From NCBI RefSeq assembly GCF_024734405.1, contig NZ_CP059556.1, forward strand, positions 4,340,001 to 4,404,000: a stretch of DNA of 64,000 bases, written 5' to 3'. Each line of letters opens with the position of its first letter. Within the stretch, counting starts at the first letter, position 1. The position numbers and the translations under genes are program-made. Under the pieces are notes generated by a model. That model was not told where the DNA came from. It worked only from the letters and a program-made list of their open reading frames with translations, and did no database searches. The DNA is from Saccharopolyspora gregorii (GTDB lineage Bacteria > Actinomycetota > Actinomycetes > Mycobacteriales > Pseudonocardiaceae). Shown here piece by piece: positions 8,679 through 18,012 of this stretch.

Positions 8679-9641
8679 TCAGCCGCTGACGACGGCGGAT
8701 TCCGCTTCGGCCTCGGCGGGCGCCGGCTTGGCGCGCTGGCGCGGGACCTCGACCTCCGGGTCGTCCGCCAGCAGGCCGCCGTGCACCACGCTCGCGGCGT
8801 AGGCGTCGGAGTCCTCGGTCAGCGCGCCCGCTTCGACGTCGCCGAGGAAGGGTTCCGCGTCGGCCATGATCTGCTGCGCGGCCCGGACCCGCTTCGCCAG
8901 GTCCTGGCGCATCCGCAGCATCGCGTCGGAGTGCTCGTCGGCGCGGCGGATGCGGCGTTCGGCTTCGGCGGTGGCTTCCAGGACGCGGCGGCGGGCCTCG
9001 TCGCGGCTGCGCTGCTCGCGCTCGGCCTGGACGCGGTTGGCCTCGTCGCGGCGGGCCGCCATGGAGATCTCGAAGTCGTTCTCCACCTGGGTGCGGCGCG
9101 CCTCGGCGTCGTGGTCGAGCTTGCGCCGGTGCGCTTCGGCTTCGCGGGCCATGCGCTGGATGTCGCGGCGGGTCTCGGCGAGCGCCTCGTTGCGCTGCGT
9201 CTCGGACTGCCTGCGCCACTGGTCGGCTTCGGCGACCAGGTTCTCGTAGCGGGCGCGCAGCTCGGCGGCGGACTGCTCGGCGCGGGCCCACTCGTGCTCG
9301 GCGGCGGCCTGCGCGGAGGAGACGACCTCATCGGCCTCGTCGTGGGCCAGCCGCACCATGCGGCGCAGCCGGTCGGACAGGCCGGCCTCTTCGACGGGCT
9401 GCTTGCAGACCTCGTCGAACTGGGCGCGCAGCGCCTCGATCTCGGATCGCGCCTGTTCCAGCTGCTGCGACAGGTCGTCGACCTGGCTGAGCGCGGCGTC
9501 CCGGTCCTCGGTGAGCATGCGCACCTCGGCATCGGTCTGCTGGATGTAGAAGCGCACCTGGGATCGGCGGTAGCCGTACCAGACGGTGTCGAAATCGGAC
9601 TTCAGCGGCACCAGTTCACGATCTTCGTTGTGGTAGCCCAC
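8679..9641 (-). CDS. DivIVA-domain coiled-coil protein
   Basis: The protein has 320 residues and a short N-terminal DivIVA-like motif (FDTVWYGYRRSQVRFYIQQ, about residues 17-35). An almost unbroken coiled coil rich in Ala, Glu and Arg runs from about 36 to 270, and the tail is disordered and acidic. Proteins of this plan (DivIVA, Scy and FilP relatives) assemble at hyphal tips and branch sites in filamentous actinomycetes and guide polar growth. Which of these it matches cannot be settled from sequence alone. The start is GTG with a GGGGTGAG site. It is monocistronic. Confidence 0.75.
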   Translation of the reverse strand: MGYHNEDRELVPLKSDFDTVWYGYRRSQVRFYIQQTDAEVRMLTEDRDAALSQVDDLSQQLEQARSEIEALRAQFDEVCKQPVEEAGLSDRLRRMVRLAHDEADEVVSSAQAAAEHEWARAEQSAAELRARYENLVAEADQWRRQSETQRNEALAETRRDIQRMAREAEAHRRKLDHDAEARRTQVENDFEISMAARRDEANRVQAEREQRSRDEARRRVLEATAEAERRIRRADEHSDAMLRMRQDLAKRVRAAQQIMADAEPFLGDVEAGALTEDSDAYAASVVHGGLLADDPEVEVPRQRAKPAPAEAEAESAVVSG

Positions 9642-9968
9642 GGTCTCACCCCACTGAGAATGTGTTGATCATCAGTTGTCCTGCTGGGAGCGAGCCACGC
9701 CCCGACGCGGCAATGTCCGTTCCACGCCGGTGGATCACCCGTGGACGTGCTCCGCCGGGGGGAACCGGCGGAAACCCGGACATCAGCACGACGACTCTGC
9801 TGGGACGACATTGCCCTGTCCGGTCACCCGGCGGGTGCTGGCGAAAAACGGATCGCTGCGCTCCATTGTTCACCCGGAACGCGCATAAGATCAACTGATC
9901 GAATTTCCGATACCGGTGGGAAAACCGCGGGACAGCCCGGCGCGGCGGGGCCGGAAGTCGTTGCTGTG
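9642..9968. other. non-coding gap
   Basis: This gap separates the DivIVA-like gene and the tetR-type gene, both on the minus strand. It contains local AT-richer patches around 9860-9920, but no gene and no promoter that meets spacing rules. Confidence 0.5.
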
Positions 9969-10538
9969 TCAGCGATTTCCGATGGGAAGCAGCACTCGCC
10001 GAAAAGTGGTTTCGATTTCGTCTCGACTCGGCACCGACTCGCGGACGATGCCCTGCAGCAGCAGCCCGCAGAATACCGCCGAAAGTGCCCTCCCGGTAAC
10101 AGGATCGGTATAGGAGGTGAACAGCTCGACCAGCGCCGCGTCCCATTCGGTGCTCACGTGCGCGAGGGCCGGGCGGTGCAGCGCGGCGATGTAGAGCTCG
10201 TGCTGCACGACGGTGCGGGTGCGGTGCGGGCCGAGGTAGCGCAGCACCAGGTCGCCGAGCGCGGTGGCCAGCTCGGCGCCGTCGTCGATGGCGTCGGCCC
10301 AGGCCCGCAGCTCGGCCACGTCGTCCTGCGCGGACTGCCGCAGCGCCTCGGCGAGCAGGTCGTCGAGGGTGCGGAAGTAGTAGGTGGTGGAGCCCAGCGG
10401 CACCTCGGCGGCGGCGGCGACGGCGCGGTGGGTGAGCTTCTCGATGCCGCGCTCGGCGACGACGGTGATCGCCGCGCGGGCGATGCGCTCCCGCCTGGCC
10501 GGATCTTTGCGGCGCGGCGCGGACTCCGTCGTCGACAT
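9969..10538 (-). CDS. TetR-family repressor of the choline/betaine operon (BetI-like)
   Basis: The protein has 189 residues. A TetR helix-turn-helix is at about 14-60 (AAITVVAERGIEKLTHRAVA and VPLGSTTYYFRTLDDLL), followed by an all-helical ligand domain. ATG 10538 was chosen over a longer frame because the reading there begins the normal TetR N-terminus (MSTTESAPRRKDPARRE). It is divergent from betB, the permease and the choline dehydrogenase, the usual place of BetI, which releases DNA in response to choline. A palindromic site overlaps the divergent promoter. Confidence 0.8.
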   Translation of the reverse strand: MSTTESAPRRKDPARRERIARAAITVVAERGIEKLTHRAVAAAAEVPLGSTTYYFRTLDDLLAEALRQSAQDDVAELRAWADAIDDGAELATALGDLVLRYLGPHRTRTVVQHELYIAALHRPALAHVSTEWDAALVELFTSYTDPVTGRALSAVFCGLLLQGIVRESVPSRDEIETTFRRVLLPIGNR

Positions 10539-10656
10539 GGGCCCCAGCCTGCCATGCGCGGTTCGCGGGACGTTGCGGGCCAGGTCACCCCGCTGGTGTC
10601 GGCACTGGTCATCGGGCCGGAGAACGCGCGATCCGGCGGACGGGAACCCACGATGA

Positions 10657-10686
10657 TGTACAGATGTACACACCCGGTGCTAGTGT
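10657..10686 (+). promoter_or_regulatory. betB promoter with overlapping operator
   Basis: TGTACA (10657-10662) and TGTACA (10665-10670) form a 14-nt near-palindrome, TGTACAGATGTACA. The first copy can serve as a -35 box, with an 18-nt spacer to a -10 TAGTGT (10681-10686). A TetR dimer bound here would cover the -35 region, fitting repression by the divergent BetI-like protein. Confidence 0.55.
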
Positions 10687-10823
10687 CCCCCGGCAACGCA
10701 GCCGGTCCGCCGAGTACCGGCCGAGAGCGACGCACCCCGGCTCCCGCCGCCCCGAACCGGCGGCCCGCGCGACCACGCGCCGCAGTCGAGACCCGTACGG
10801 ACGAAGGAACAGCAGGGACACCC

Positions 10824-12314
10824 ATGTCGAACACCGAAGGACCGAACACGCTGTTCATCGACGGAACCTGGCAGCCCGCCGCCGCGGGCGGGGTCCGCGA
10901 GATCCGCAGCCCCGCCGACGGCACCCTCGTGACCACCGTGTCCGAGGGCGACCGCGGCGACACCGAACGCGCCGTGCGGGCCGCCCGCCGCGCCTTCGAC
11001 GACGGTGCCTGGCCGGACACCTCCGCCTGGGAGCGCGGTGACCTGCTGCTGCGGGTCGCCGACATCCTGGTCCGCGACAAGGACGAGTTCGCCCGCGCCG
11101 AATCCGGCGACACCGGCAAGCGGCTGGTGGAGAGCGAATACGACATGGACGACATCGCCGCCTGCTTCCGGTACTTCGGCAAGATCGCCGGCACCGACGG
11201 CGGCAGCGTCATCGACACCGGTTCGCCCGACTCGTTCAGCCGCGTGCGCTACGAACCCGTCGGCGTCTGCGGCATGATCACGCCCTGGAACTACCCGTTG
11301 CTGCAGGTCGCGTGGAAGGTGGCTCCCGCCATCGCCGCGGGCGACACCTTCGTGCTCAAGCCCAGCGAGCTGACCCCCAGCACCGCGGTCCTGCTGATGC
11401 GGGCGCTCACCGAGGCCGGGTTGCCCGCAGGCGTCGGCAACCTGGTGCTGGGCACCGGCGCCGAGGTCGGCTCGGTGCTGTCCGAGCACCCCGACATCGA
11501 CCTGGTGTCGTTCACCGGCGGCCTGCACACCGGCCGCAAGGTCGCCGCCGCGGCGGCTGCCACGGTGAAGAAGGTCGCCCTCGAACTCGGCGGCAAGAAC
11601 CCCAACGTGGTGTTCGCCGACGCCGACTTCGACACCGCCGTCGACTACGCCCTGATGGCGGTGTTCCTGCACTCCGGGCAGGTCTGCTCCGCCGGGGCGC
11701 GGCTGATCGTGCAGGACGAGATCCACGACCGGTTCGTCGACGAGGTGGTGCGCCGCGCCGAGCGGATCCGCCTCGGCGGACCGTTCGACGCCGACGCCGA
11801 GACCGGGCCGCTGATCTCCGCCGCGCACCTGGAGAAGGTGTCGGCCTACGTCGCGAAGGCCGTCGAGGAGGGCGCCGTGCTGCGCACCGGCGGTCGCCGC
11901 CCCGAGGGCGAGCAGTACCGCGACGGGCACTACTACCTGCCGACCGTGCTGGACGAGGTGCGGCAGGGCTCCTACGCCGTCGTCGAGGAGTCCTTCGGCC
12001 CGGTGCTGACCGTGGAGCGGTTCACCGACGAGGACGACGCGGTGCGCATCGCCAACGACACCCACTACGGCCTGGCCGGGGCGGTGTTCAGCTCCGACGT
12101 GAGCAAGGCGCAGCGCGTCGCGCACCGGCTCCGCCACGGCACCGTGTGGATCAACGACTTCCACCCGTACCTGCCCCAGGCCGAATGGGGCGGGTTCAAG
12201 CAATCCGGCGTGGGCCGCGAACTCGGCCGCGCCGGGCTGGGCGAGTACCAGGAGGCCAAGCACATCCACCAGAACCTGCGCCCGACCCCGCCGCGGTGGT
12301 TCGACGGCCGCTGA
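10824..12314 (+). CDS. betB: betaine-aldehyde dehydrogenase
   Basis: This is an NAD(P)-dependent aldehyde dehydrogenase of 496 residues, the usual length. Visible marks are the cofactor-site motif PWNYPLLQ, the general base Glu254 in LELGGKNP, the nucleophile Cys288 in SGQVCSAG, and ESFGPVLTV near the C-terminus. With the downstream GMC dehydrogenase it would finish the oxidation of choline to glycine betaine through betaine aldehyde, giving an osmoprotectant. The assignment to betaine aldehyde rests on the operon; the family also contains other aldehyde dehydrogenases. The start has an AGCAGGGA ribosome site. Confidence 0.85.
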   Translation: MSNTEGPNTLFIDGTWQPAAAGGVREIRSPADGTLVTTVSEGDRGDTERAVRAARRAFDDGAWPDTSAWERGDLLLRVADILVRDKDEFARAESGDTGKRLVESEYDMDDIAACFRYFGKIAGTDGGSVIDTGSPDSFSRVRYEPVGVCGMITPWNYPLLQVAWKVAPAIAAGDTFVLKPSELTPSTAVLLMRALTEAGLPAGVGNLVLGTGAEVGSVLSEHPDIDLVSFTGGLHTGRKVAAAAAATVKKVALELGGKNPNVVFADADFDTAVDYALMAVFLHSGQVCSAGARLIVQDEIHDRFVDEVVRRAERIRLGGPFDADAETGPLISAAHLEKVSAYVAKAVEEGAVLRTGGRRPEGEQYRDGHYYLPTVLDEVRQGSYAVVEESFGPVLTVERFTDEDDAVRIANDTHYGLAGAVFSSDVSKAQRVAHRLRHGTVWINDFHPYLPQAEWGGFKQSGVGRELGRAGLGEYQEAKHIHQNLRPTPPRWFDGR

Positions 12315-12378
12315 CCGGGCGGGCCAGGACACGTCGTCACGTCCTACTTGATCTGCGCAAACAACCACCCGCTGTCCT

Positions 12379-12399
12379 CCCCCGCCGCTGCGGCGGGGG
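12379..12399 (+). promoter_or_regulatory. intergenic hairpin before the permease
   Basis: CCCCCGCCGC and GCGGCGGGGG are perfect 10-nt inverted arms separated by one base, giving an 8-9 bp stem. It lies just 5' of the permease ribosome site (GAAAGGAG), so it may act on mRNA processing or on expression of the permease relative to betB. There is no T-tract. Confidence 0.45.
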
Positions 12400-12423
12400 C
12401 GGGCGCGGGAAAGGAGTTCGGGC

Positions 12424-13965
12424 ATGAGCGCGCCCTCCGGTGACGCCGAACTCAGCGAGTTCGGCTACACCAACAAACTGAAGAGATCCCTCGGTTCGTT
12501 CCACACGTTCGCCGCGGGAATCAGCTACATCTCGGTGCTGACCGGCACCTTCCAGCTGTCGTACTTCGGCCTGTCCTTCGGCGGCCCCGCCTACTGGTGG
12601 TCCTGGCCGATGGTGTTCCTCGGGCAGCTGATGGTGGCGTTGAGCTTCGCGGAGCTGGCTTCGCACTACCCCATCGCCGGTTCGATCTACAACTGGTCGA
12701 AGCGGCTCGGCGGCAAGCACGTCGCCTGGCTGGCGGGCTGGATGATGCTGCTGGCCTCCATCGTCTCGATCGCGGCGACCGCGCTGGCCTACCAGCACAC
12801 GCTGCCGCAGATCTGGGGCGCCTTCCAGGTCGTCGGCGACGGCACCGGCACCAGCCAGGCCGCCAACGGCGTGCTGCTGGCGACCGCGCTGATCGTGTTC
12901 ACCACGCTGATCAACGCGTTCGGCGTGAAGCTGATGGCCCGGATCAACAGCGCGGGCGTGGCGATCGAGCTGATCGCCGCGGTGGTGCTCATCCTGGTGC
13001 TGGCGGTGTTCGCCACCCGCGGGCCGGACGTCGTGCTCGACACCCAGGGCACCGGCGCGGCCTACGGCGGCAGCGGCTACCTGGGCGCGTTCCTGGTCGC
13101 GGCGATCGCGTCCTCGTACGTCATGTACGGCTTCGACACCGCCTCCTCGCTCGGCGAGGAGTCCATCGACCCGCACCGCAACGCGCCGAAGGCGATCCTG
13201 CGGTCGCTGATCGCGTCGTTCGTGCTCGGCGGGCTGATCATCCTGCTGGCGCTGATGGCCGCCCGCGACCTGACCGCGCCGCAGCTCACCGAGGACGGGC
13301 TCCAGTTCGTGCTCACCGACGCGCTCGGGCCGCTGGTGGGCCGGTTGTTCCTGCTGGTGGTGTTCGTGGCGATCACGGTGTGCGTGCTGGCGGTGCACAC
13401 CGCGGCGATCCGCATCGCGTTCGCGATGGCCAGGGACAACGCGCTGCCCGGCGGGTCCAAGCTGGCGCGGGTCAGCCCCCGGTTCCAGACGCCGGTGGTG
13501 CCCGCGATCGTGATCGGCGTGATCGCGGTGGCGCTGCTGGTGGTCAACATCGGGCAGCCGCAGATCTTCTCCGCGGTGACCAGCCTGGCGATCATCCTGA
13601 TCTACATCTCGTACCTGCTGGTGACGGTCCCGATGCTGGTGGCGCGGCTGCGCGGCCGGTGGTCCTCGGCGAAGCAGGAGGGGCGGTTCTCGCTGGGCCG
13701 CTGGGGCCTGCCGGTGAACATCGCGGCCGTGCTGTGGGGCACCGGCATGACGATCAACCTGGCCTGGCCGCGCAACGAGGTCTACAACGCCGAACCGCCG
13801 TTCCACTGGTACCTGCAGTGGAGCTCGGTGCTGTTCGTCGGCATCGCCGCCGCCGGCGGCTTCGCCTACTACTGGTTCGTCCAGCGGCACCGCATCGGCG
13901 TGCTCGCCGACCACGCGGCGGCCGCCGCCGACGAAGACCCCGACCCGAAACCGGCCTTGTCCTGA
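12424..13965 (+). CDS. APC-superfamily permease, probably choline or related amine uptake
   Basis: The protein has 513 residues with hydrophobic segments along its whole length. The N-terminal part (FHTFAAGISYISVLTG) and the GSIYNWSKRLGG loop are typical of the amino acid/choline permease group within the APC superfamily. It lies between betB and the choline dehydrogenase gene, with 20 nt to the latter, so choline or a betaine precursor is the likely substrate. Choline operons more often carry BCCT or ABC carriers, which makes this arrangement less common. ATG 12424 has a GAAAGGAG site. Confidence 0.75.
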   Translation: MSAPSGDAELSEFGYTNKLKRSLGSFHTFAAGISYISVLTGTFQLSYFGLSFGGPAYWWSWPMVFLGQLMVALSFAELASHYPIAGSIYNWSKRLGGKHVAWLAGWMMLLASIVSIAATALAYQHTLPQIWGAFQVVGDGTGTSQAANGVLLATALIVFTTLINAFGVKLMARINSAGVAIELIAAVVLILVLAVFATRGPDVVLDTQGTGAAYGGSGYLGAFLVAAIASSYVMYGFDTASSLGEESIDPHRNAPKAILRSLIASFVLGGLIILLALMAARDLTAPQLTEDGLQFVLTDALGPLVGRLFLLVVFVAITVCVLAVHTAAIRIAFAMARDNALPGGSKLARVSPRFQTPVVPAIVIGVIAVALLVVNIGQPQIFSAVTSLAIILIYISYLLVTVPMLVARLRGRWSSAKQEGRFSLGRWGLPVNIAAVLWGTGMTINLAWPRNEVYNAEPPFHWYLQWSSVLFVGIAAAGGFAYYWFVQRHRIGVLADHAAAAADEDPDPKPALS

Positions 13966-13985
13966 GCGGAAACGGAGCTGTGAGC

Positions 13986-15536
13986 ATGACCGAGGAATTC
14001 GACTACGTGGTCGTCGGAGGCGGCAGCGCCGGAGCAGCGGTCGCCGCGCGCCTGTCCGAGGACCCGGACACCACGGTGTGCCTGCTGGAAGCCGGGCCGT
14101 CCGACGTGGGCGACAAGGCGATCCTGGAGCTGGACCGCTGGATGGCGCTGCTGGAATCCGGCTACGACTGGGACTACCTGGTGGAGCCGCAGGAGCAGGG
14201 CAACTCCTACATGCGCCACGCCCGCGCCCGGGTGCTCGGCGGCTGCTCCTCGCACAACTCGTGCATCGCGTTCTGGGCACCGGCCGAGGACCTCGACGAG
14301 TGGGAGTCGCTGGGCGCCACCGGCTGGGGCGCGAAGGACGTCTTCCCGCTGTACAAGCGGCTGGAGACCAACGACGGGCCCGGGGACCACCACGGCCGGA
14401 GCGGACCGGTGACGATCCGCAGCGTGCCGCCGAAGGATCCGTCCGGGGCGGCGTTGCTGCAGGCCTGCGAGCAGGCGGGCATCCCGATCACCGAGTTCAA
14501 CTCGGGCAAGACCGTCACCCACGGCGCGAACTGGTTCCAGATCAACGCCCGCGAGGACGGCACCCGCTCCTCGTCGTCGGTGTCCTACCTGCACCCGATC
14601 ATCGGCAAGCGCCCGAACCTGGAGGTGCGCACCGAGGTGCGCGCCAAGAAGGTCGTGTTCGACGGCAAGCGCGCCACCGGCGTCGCCTACCTCGACCCGG
14701 ACCTGATCCACACCCGCACGGTGCGGGCGCGGCGCGAGGTGGTGCTGTCCACCGGCGCGATCGACACCCCGAAGCTGCTGATGCTCTCCGGCATCGGCCC
14801 GGCCGAGCACCTGCGCGAGGTCGGGGTGGACGTGCTGGTCGACTCCCCCGGCGTCGGCTCCAACCTCCAGGACCACCCGGAGGGCGTCATCGGCTGGGAC
14901 GCGAAGCAGCCGATGCCGACGGAATCGACGCAGTGGTGGGAGATCGGCATCTTCACCACCACCGAACCGGGCCTGGACCGGCCGGACCTGATGTTCCACT
15001 ACGGCTCGGTGCCGTTCGACATGCACACCGCGCGGCAGGGCTACCCGACGACGGAGAACGGCTTCTGCCTGACGCCGAACGTCACCCGCAGCCGTTCCAT
15101 CGGCACGGTGCGGCTGCGCACCCGGGACTTCCGGGACAAGCCGCGCGTCGACCCGCGGTACTTCACCGACGAGCACGACATCCGGGTGATGACCGAGGGC
15201 ATCAAGCTCGCCCGCACGATCGTCTCGCAGCAGGCGATGGCGGGCTGGGCCGGTGCCGAGCTGCACCCCGGGCCGGACGTGCGCACCGACGACGAGATCG
15301 CCGACTACATCCGCAAGACGCACAACACCGTCTACCACCCGGCGGCCTCGGTGCCGATGGGCGCCGACGACGACCCGAGCAAGCCGCTGGACGCGCGGCT
15401 GCGAGTCAAGGGCGTCGAGGGCCTGCGGGTCGCGGACGCCTCGGCGATGCCGTTCCTGGTGGCGGTGAACCCGAACATCACCACGATGGCCATCGGGGAG
15501 AAGTGCTCGGACATGCTCAAGGAGGACAACGCGTAA
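13986..15536 (+). CDS. betA: choline dehydrogenase-type GMC oxidoreductase
   Basis: This flavoprotein of the glucose-methanol-choline family has 516 residues. The FAD-binding motif is at the N-terminus (VVVGGGSAGAAVAARLSED), followed by the GMC signature region LGGCSSHN and STGAIDTPKLLMLSGIGP. The catalytic His is expected in YHPAASVPMG, and NPNITTMAIGEK closes the active site. By context it oxidises choline to betaine aldehyde for BetB. It ends the operon; a perfect 18-bp hairpin follows 14 nt after the stop. Confidence 0.85.
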   Translation: MTEEFDYVVVGGGSAGAAVAARLSEDPDTTVCLLEAGPSDVGDKAILELDRWMALLESGYDWDYLVEPQEQGNSYMRHARARVLGGCSSHNSCIAFWAPAEDLDEWESLGATGWGAKDVFPLYKRLETNDGPGDHHGRSGPVTIRSVPPKDPSGAALLQACEQAGIPITEFNSGKTVTHGANWFQINAREDGTRSSSSVSYLHPIIGKRPNLEVRTEVRAKKVVFDGKRATGVAYLDPDLIHTRTVRARREVVLSTGAIDTPKLLMLSGIGPAEHLREVGVDVLVDSPGVGSNLQDHPEGVIGWDAKQPMPTESTQWWEIGIFTTTEPGLDRPDLMFHYGSVPFDMHTARQGYPTTENGFCLTPNVTRSRSIGTVRLRTRDFRDKPRVDPRYFTDEHDIRVMTEGIKLARTIVSQQAMAGWAGAELHPGPDVRTDDEIADYIRKTHNTVYHPAASVPMGADDDPSKPLDARLRVKGVEGLRVADASAMPFLVAVNPNITTMAIGEKCSDMLKEDNA

Positions 15537-15550
15537 CCGCGCCTCCCGCA

Positions 15551-15595
15551 CGCGAACGGTCCCTCCGGTCCCCCGTCCCGGAGGGACCGTTCGCG
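15551..15595 (+). terminator. terminator of the bet operon
   Basis: A perfect 18-nt inverted repeat (arms 15551-15568 and 15578-15595, 9-nt loop) contains CGAACGGTCCCTCCGG. It has no T-tract, as is usual for actinomycete hairpin terminators. It is a variant of the GAACGG/CCGTTC hairpins found near 53.3, 54.9 and 58.2-58.4 kb. Confidence 0.8.
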
Positions 15596-15744
15596 CTTCA
15601 CCCCGCGGTCAGGTCCGCCGCGAAGAAGCGGTCCCGGCACCCCGGCCACGACGGACCGCCACACCCGACCGACCTCGCCGAGCGGTAGGTTGTTGATCAC
15701 CCGACGACCCGCGGCCGAGCCTCACGGACGGATCGTGGCCCTTT

Positions 15745-15900
15745 CCTGTCAGCGGCGAAGCCGCTGAGCGGAGACCACGCACGCAGCCCGACCACCCGCG
15801 GGTTCTCAGCTGCTTCCTCGCGAGGACAGCGTTTTCTCATGTGGCGGAGCCACCTGTGAAAACGATCCCGCAGCGAGGAAGCAGCTGAGGTTCCGCCACC
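15745..15900 (+). repeat. structured interspersed repeat, copy 1
   Basis: This 156-nt element matches 22140-22295 with no insertions or deletions. It begins with the hairpin AGCGGC-GAA-GCCGCT. A variable 26-nt stretch follows, then an 85-nt palindrome with arms CTCAGCTGCTTCCTCGC (15805-15821) and its exact complement (15873-15889). Nested inside are GTTTTC/GAAAAC and GTGGC-GGA-GCCAC. It ends in GTTCCGCCACC, 40 nt before the MBL-fold gene. The minus strand carries an open frame here that is only a translation of the repeat. Confidence 0.85.
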
Positions 15901-15939
15901 CCACCACCCCGCAAAACGAGTGCTCAAGGAGAAACCTCA

Positions 15940-16719
15940 GTGCGAGTGCACCACCTCAACTGCGGCACTCTGAACCTGCCCGGAGCGCCGCTGGTCTGCC
16001 ACGTGCTGCTGGTGGAGACCGAGGCGGGTCTGGTGCTGGTGGACACCGGGTTCGGGCTCGCCGACATCGCCGACCCGGCGCGGCGGCTGGGCGCGTTCCG
16101 GCACGTGGTGCGGCCCGCGCTGCGCGCCGAGGAGACCGCCGCGCACCAGGTGGAACGGCTCGGCTTCCGCCGCGAGGACGTGCGGCACGTGGTGCTCACC
16201 CACTTCGACATGGACCACGCGGGCGGGCTCACCGACTTCCCGCACGCCCGGGTGCACCTGACCGCGGCGGAGGCGGCGGGCGCGCTGCACTCGCCGTCCC
16301 GCAAGGAGCGGCTGCGGTTCCGGGCCGTGCAGTGGGCGCACGGCCCGCGGCTGGTGGAGCACGGCACCGGCGGCGAATCCTGGCGCGGCTTCCCAGCCGC
16401 GCAGGAGCTCACCGGCATCGCGCCCGGCCTCGTGCTGATCGCGCTGCCCGGCCACACCCGCGGGCACGCGGCGGTCGCGGTGCAGGCGGGCGATCGGTGG
16501 GTGCTGCACGCCGGGGACGCGTTCTACCACCGCGGCACCCTGGACCGGAGCGCGCCGGTGCCGATCGCGCTGCGGCTGCTGGAGACCTCGGTGGCGCACG
16601 ACCTCCGCCAGGTGCGGGCGAACCACGCCCGCCTCGCCGAACTGCACGCGGGCGCCGAACCCGACGTGGACCTGATCTGCGCCCACGACCCGGAGATCTT
16701 CGCGCGGCTGCGGTCCTGA
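15940..16719 (+). CDS. MBL-fold metallo-hydrolase
   Basis: The protein has 259 residues with the metallo-beta-lactamase fold. The metal-binding motif is [10 protein letters not shown], with later ligands in PGHTRGH, HAGDAFY and the C-terminal CAHDPEIF. The layout is like lactonases (AiiA-type) and other small MBL hydrolases; the substrate is unknown. GTG 15940 has a strong AAGGAG site. It stands alone, 40 nt downstream of a structured repeat that could influence its expression. Confidence 0.85.
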   Translation: MRVHHLNCGTLNLPGAPLVCHVLLVETEAGLVLVDTGFGLADIADPARRLGAFRHVVRPALRAEETAAHQVERLGFRREDVRHVVLTHFDMDHAGGLTDFPHARVHLTAAEAAGALHSPSRKERLRFRAVQWAHGPRLVEHGTGGESWRGFPAAQELTGIAPGLVLIALPGHTRGHAAVAVQAGDRWVLHAGDAFYHRGTLDRSAPVPIALRLLETSVAHDLRQVRANHARLAELHAGAEPDVDLICAHDPEIFARLRS

Positions 16720-16764
16720 CCGGTCCGGCGGCCGGGAACCCGTGCCCGCTCACCCGCGGCGCCG

Positions 16765-17524
16765 CTAGGACACGGTCTGGGTGCCGAGTACCGCCAGCAG
16801 TGCGAGCCGGTCGGCGTCCTCCGTGCCGGGATCAGCCGTGTAGACCATGATGCGCAGGTCGGCGCCCGCGACGCCGAGCACGTCGCAGTCCAGCGTGATC
16901 GGACCGACGCACGGGTGGTCGACGGTCTTGCGGGAGGCGTCGTGCTCGGCCACCGCGCCGGAATCCCAGAGCTCGGCGAACCGGTCGCTGCGCCGGTGCA
17001 GCTGCGCGATCAGGTCGCGCAACCGCGGGTCCGCCGGGTACCTGCCCGCCGTGGTGCGCAGGTCGGCGACCAGCGCGGCCTCGAACTCGCGGCGAGCCCG
17101 CGGGGTGTGGCGGACCCGGCCGCCCGGGCCCACCAGGTTGCGCCACACCGCGTTGCGCTCGTGGCCGCGCCACCCCGACGGATCCCCCATCAACGCCGCG
17201 TACAGCGGATTCGCCAGCAGCATCGTCCACGCGGCGTCGAACACCGCGACCGGAGTCCCCGCCAGCCGGTCCAGCATCCGCTGCACGCCGGGCGGGATCC
17301 GGGCGGGGACCACGTCGCGTCCCGGCGGTACGAGACCGGCGACCTGGAACAGGTGCTCGCGCTCCGGCCCGGACAGCCGCAACGCCCGGCCCAGCGCCTC
17401 CACGACCTGCTCCGACGGGTTGCGCGCCCGGCCCTGTTCGAGGCGGGTCACGTAGTCCACCGAGATCCCGGCCAGCAGCGCCAGCTCTTCGCGGCGCAGT
17501 CCCGACGCCGACGCACGGGTACCC
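16765..17524 (-). pseudogene. XRE regulator with MmyB-like domain, 5' truncated
   Basis: The body is intact: the second half of an XRE helix-turn-helix (GLRREELALLAGISVDYVTRLEQGRARNP) followed by the MmyB-type ligand-binding domain to the end. The first 25-30 residues of the usual helix-turn-helix domain are missing, and no start codon precedes the remaining helix. The first possible start, GTG 17460, lies inside the DNA-binding domain. In the family this regulator often faces a divergent SDR gene. Here the SDR remnant begins exactly where this gene stops matching, so one deletion took both 5' ends. Confidence 0.8.
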
Positions 17525-17765
17525 GGGCCTCGCCTACCCGGCGTCGAAGTCCGCGGTCAACATGATCACCGTGCAGTACGCCAAGGCGTTCCCGCACATG
17601 CGGATCAACAGCGTCGAACCGGGCTTCACCGCGACCGACCTGAACGACCACCGCGGCACGCAGACCGTCGAGGAGGGCGCCGAGATCATCGTGCGGATGG
17701 CGCAGCTCGACCAGCACGGTCCCACCGGCGGCTACTTCGACGTGCACGGCTCGCTCCCCTGGTGA
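17519..17765 (+). pseudogene. 3' remnant of an SDR oxidoreductase
   Basis: Only the last third of a short-chain dehydrogenase remains. It starts inside PGLAYPASKSAVN, which holds the active-site Tyr and Lys, and runs through RINSVEPGFTATDLN to GGYFDVHGSLPW. The Rossmann motif, catalytic Ser and start codon are absent. It abuts the truncated XRE gene on the other strand. Confidence 0.85.
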
Positions 17766-18012
17766 CGGGCGAAACGCGAGCAGCCGTCGCGGGATCCCGG
17801 GTCCGGGCGAGCTCGGACGGGATGCCGCGCGGCTGTTCGCGCGGCCCGGAGCGCCGTTCGCCGCCCACTGCGGCACCTCAGGTCCGGCGGCCGGAAAGCG
17901 AGTAGCGCCCGAAGCGAACAATTGCTCATAATCGAGCTGTGACCTGCACGTACGTAGGACACCGGCGTCGCGAAGGCGCGCTGCGAACCGCACTCGGCAA
18001 GGTGGTCCATCC

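Noticed and set aside
9866-9891. TTGTTC and TAAGAT on the plus strand as a promoter
   Set aside because: The spacer is only 14 nt and no plus-strand gene follows; it would run antisense to the TetR gene.
15697-15927. Minus-strand frame over repeat copy 1 as a small gene
   Set aside because: It is a translation of the structured repeat, with a matching frame over copy 2 and no ribosome site or codon bias.
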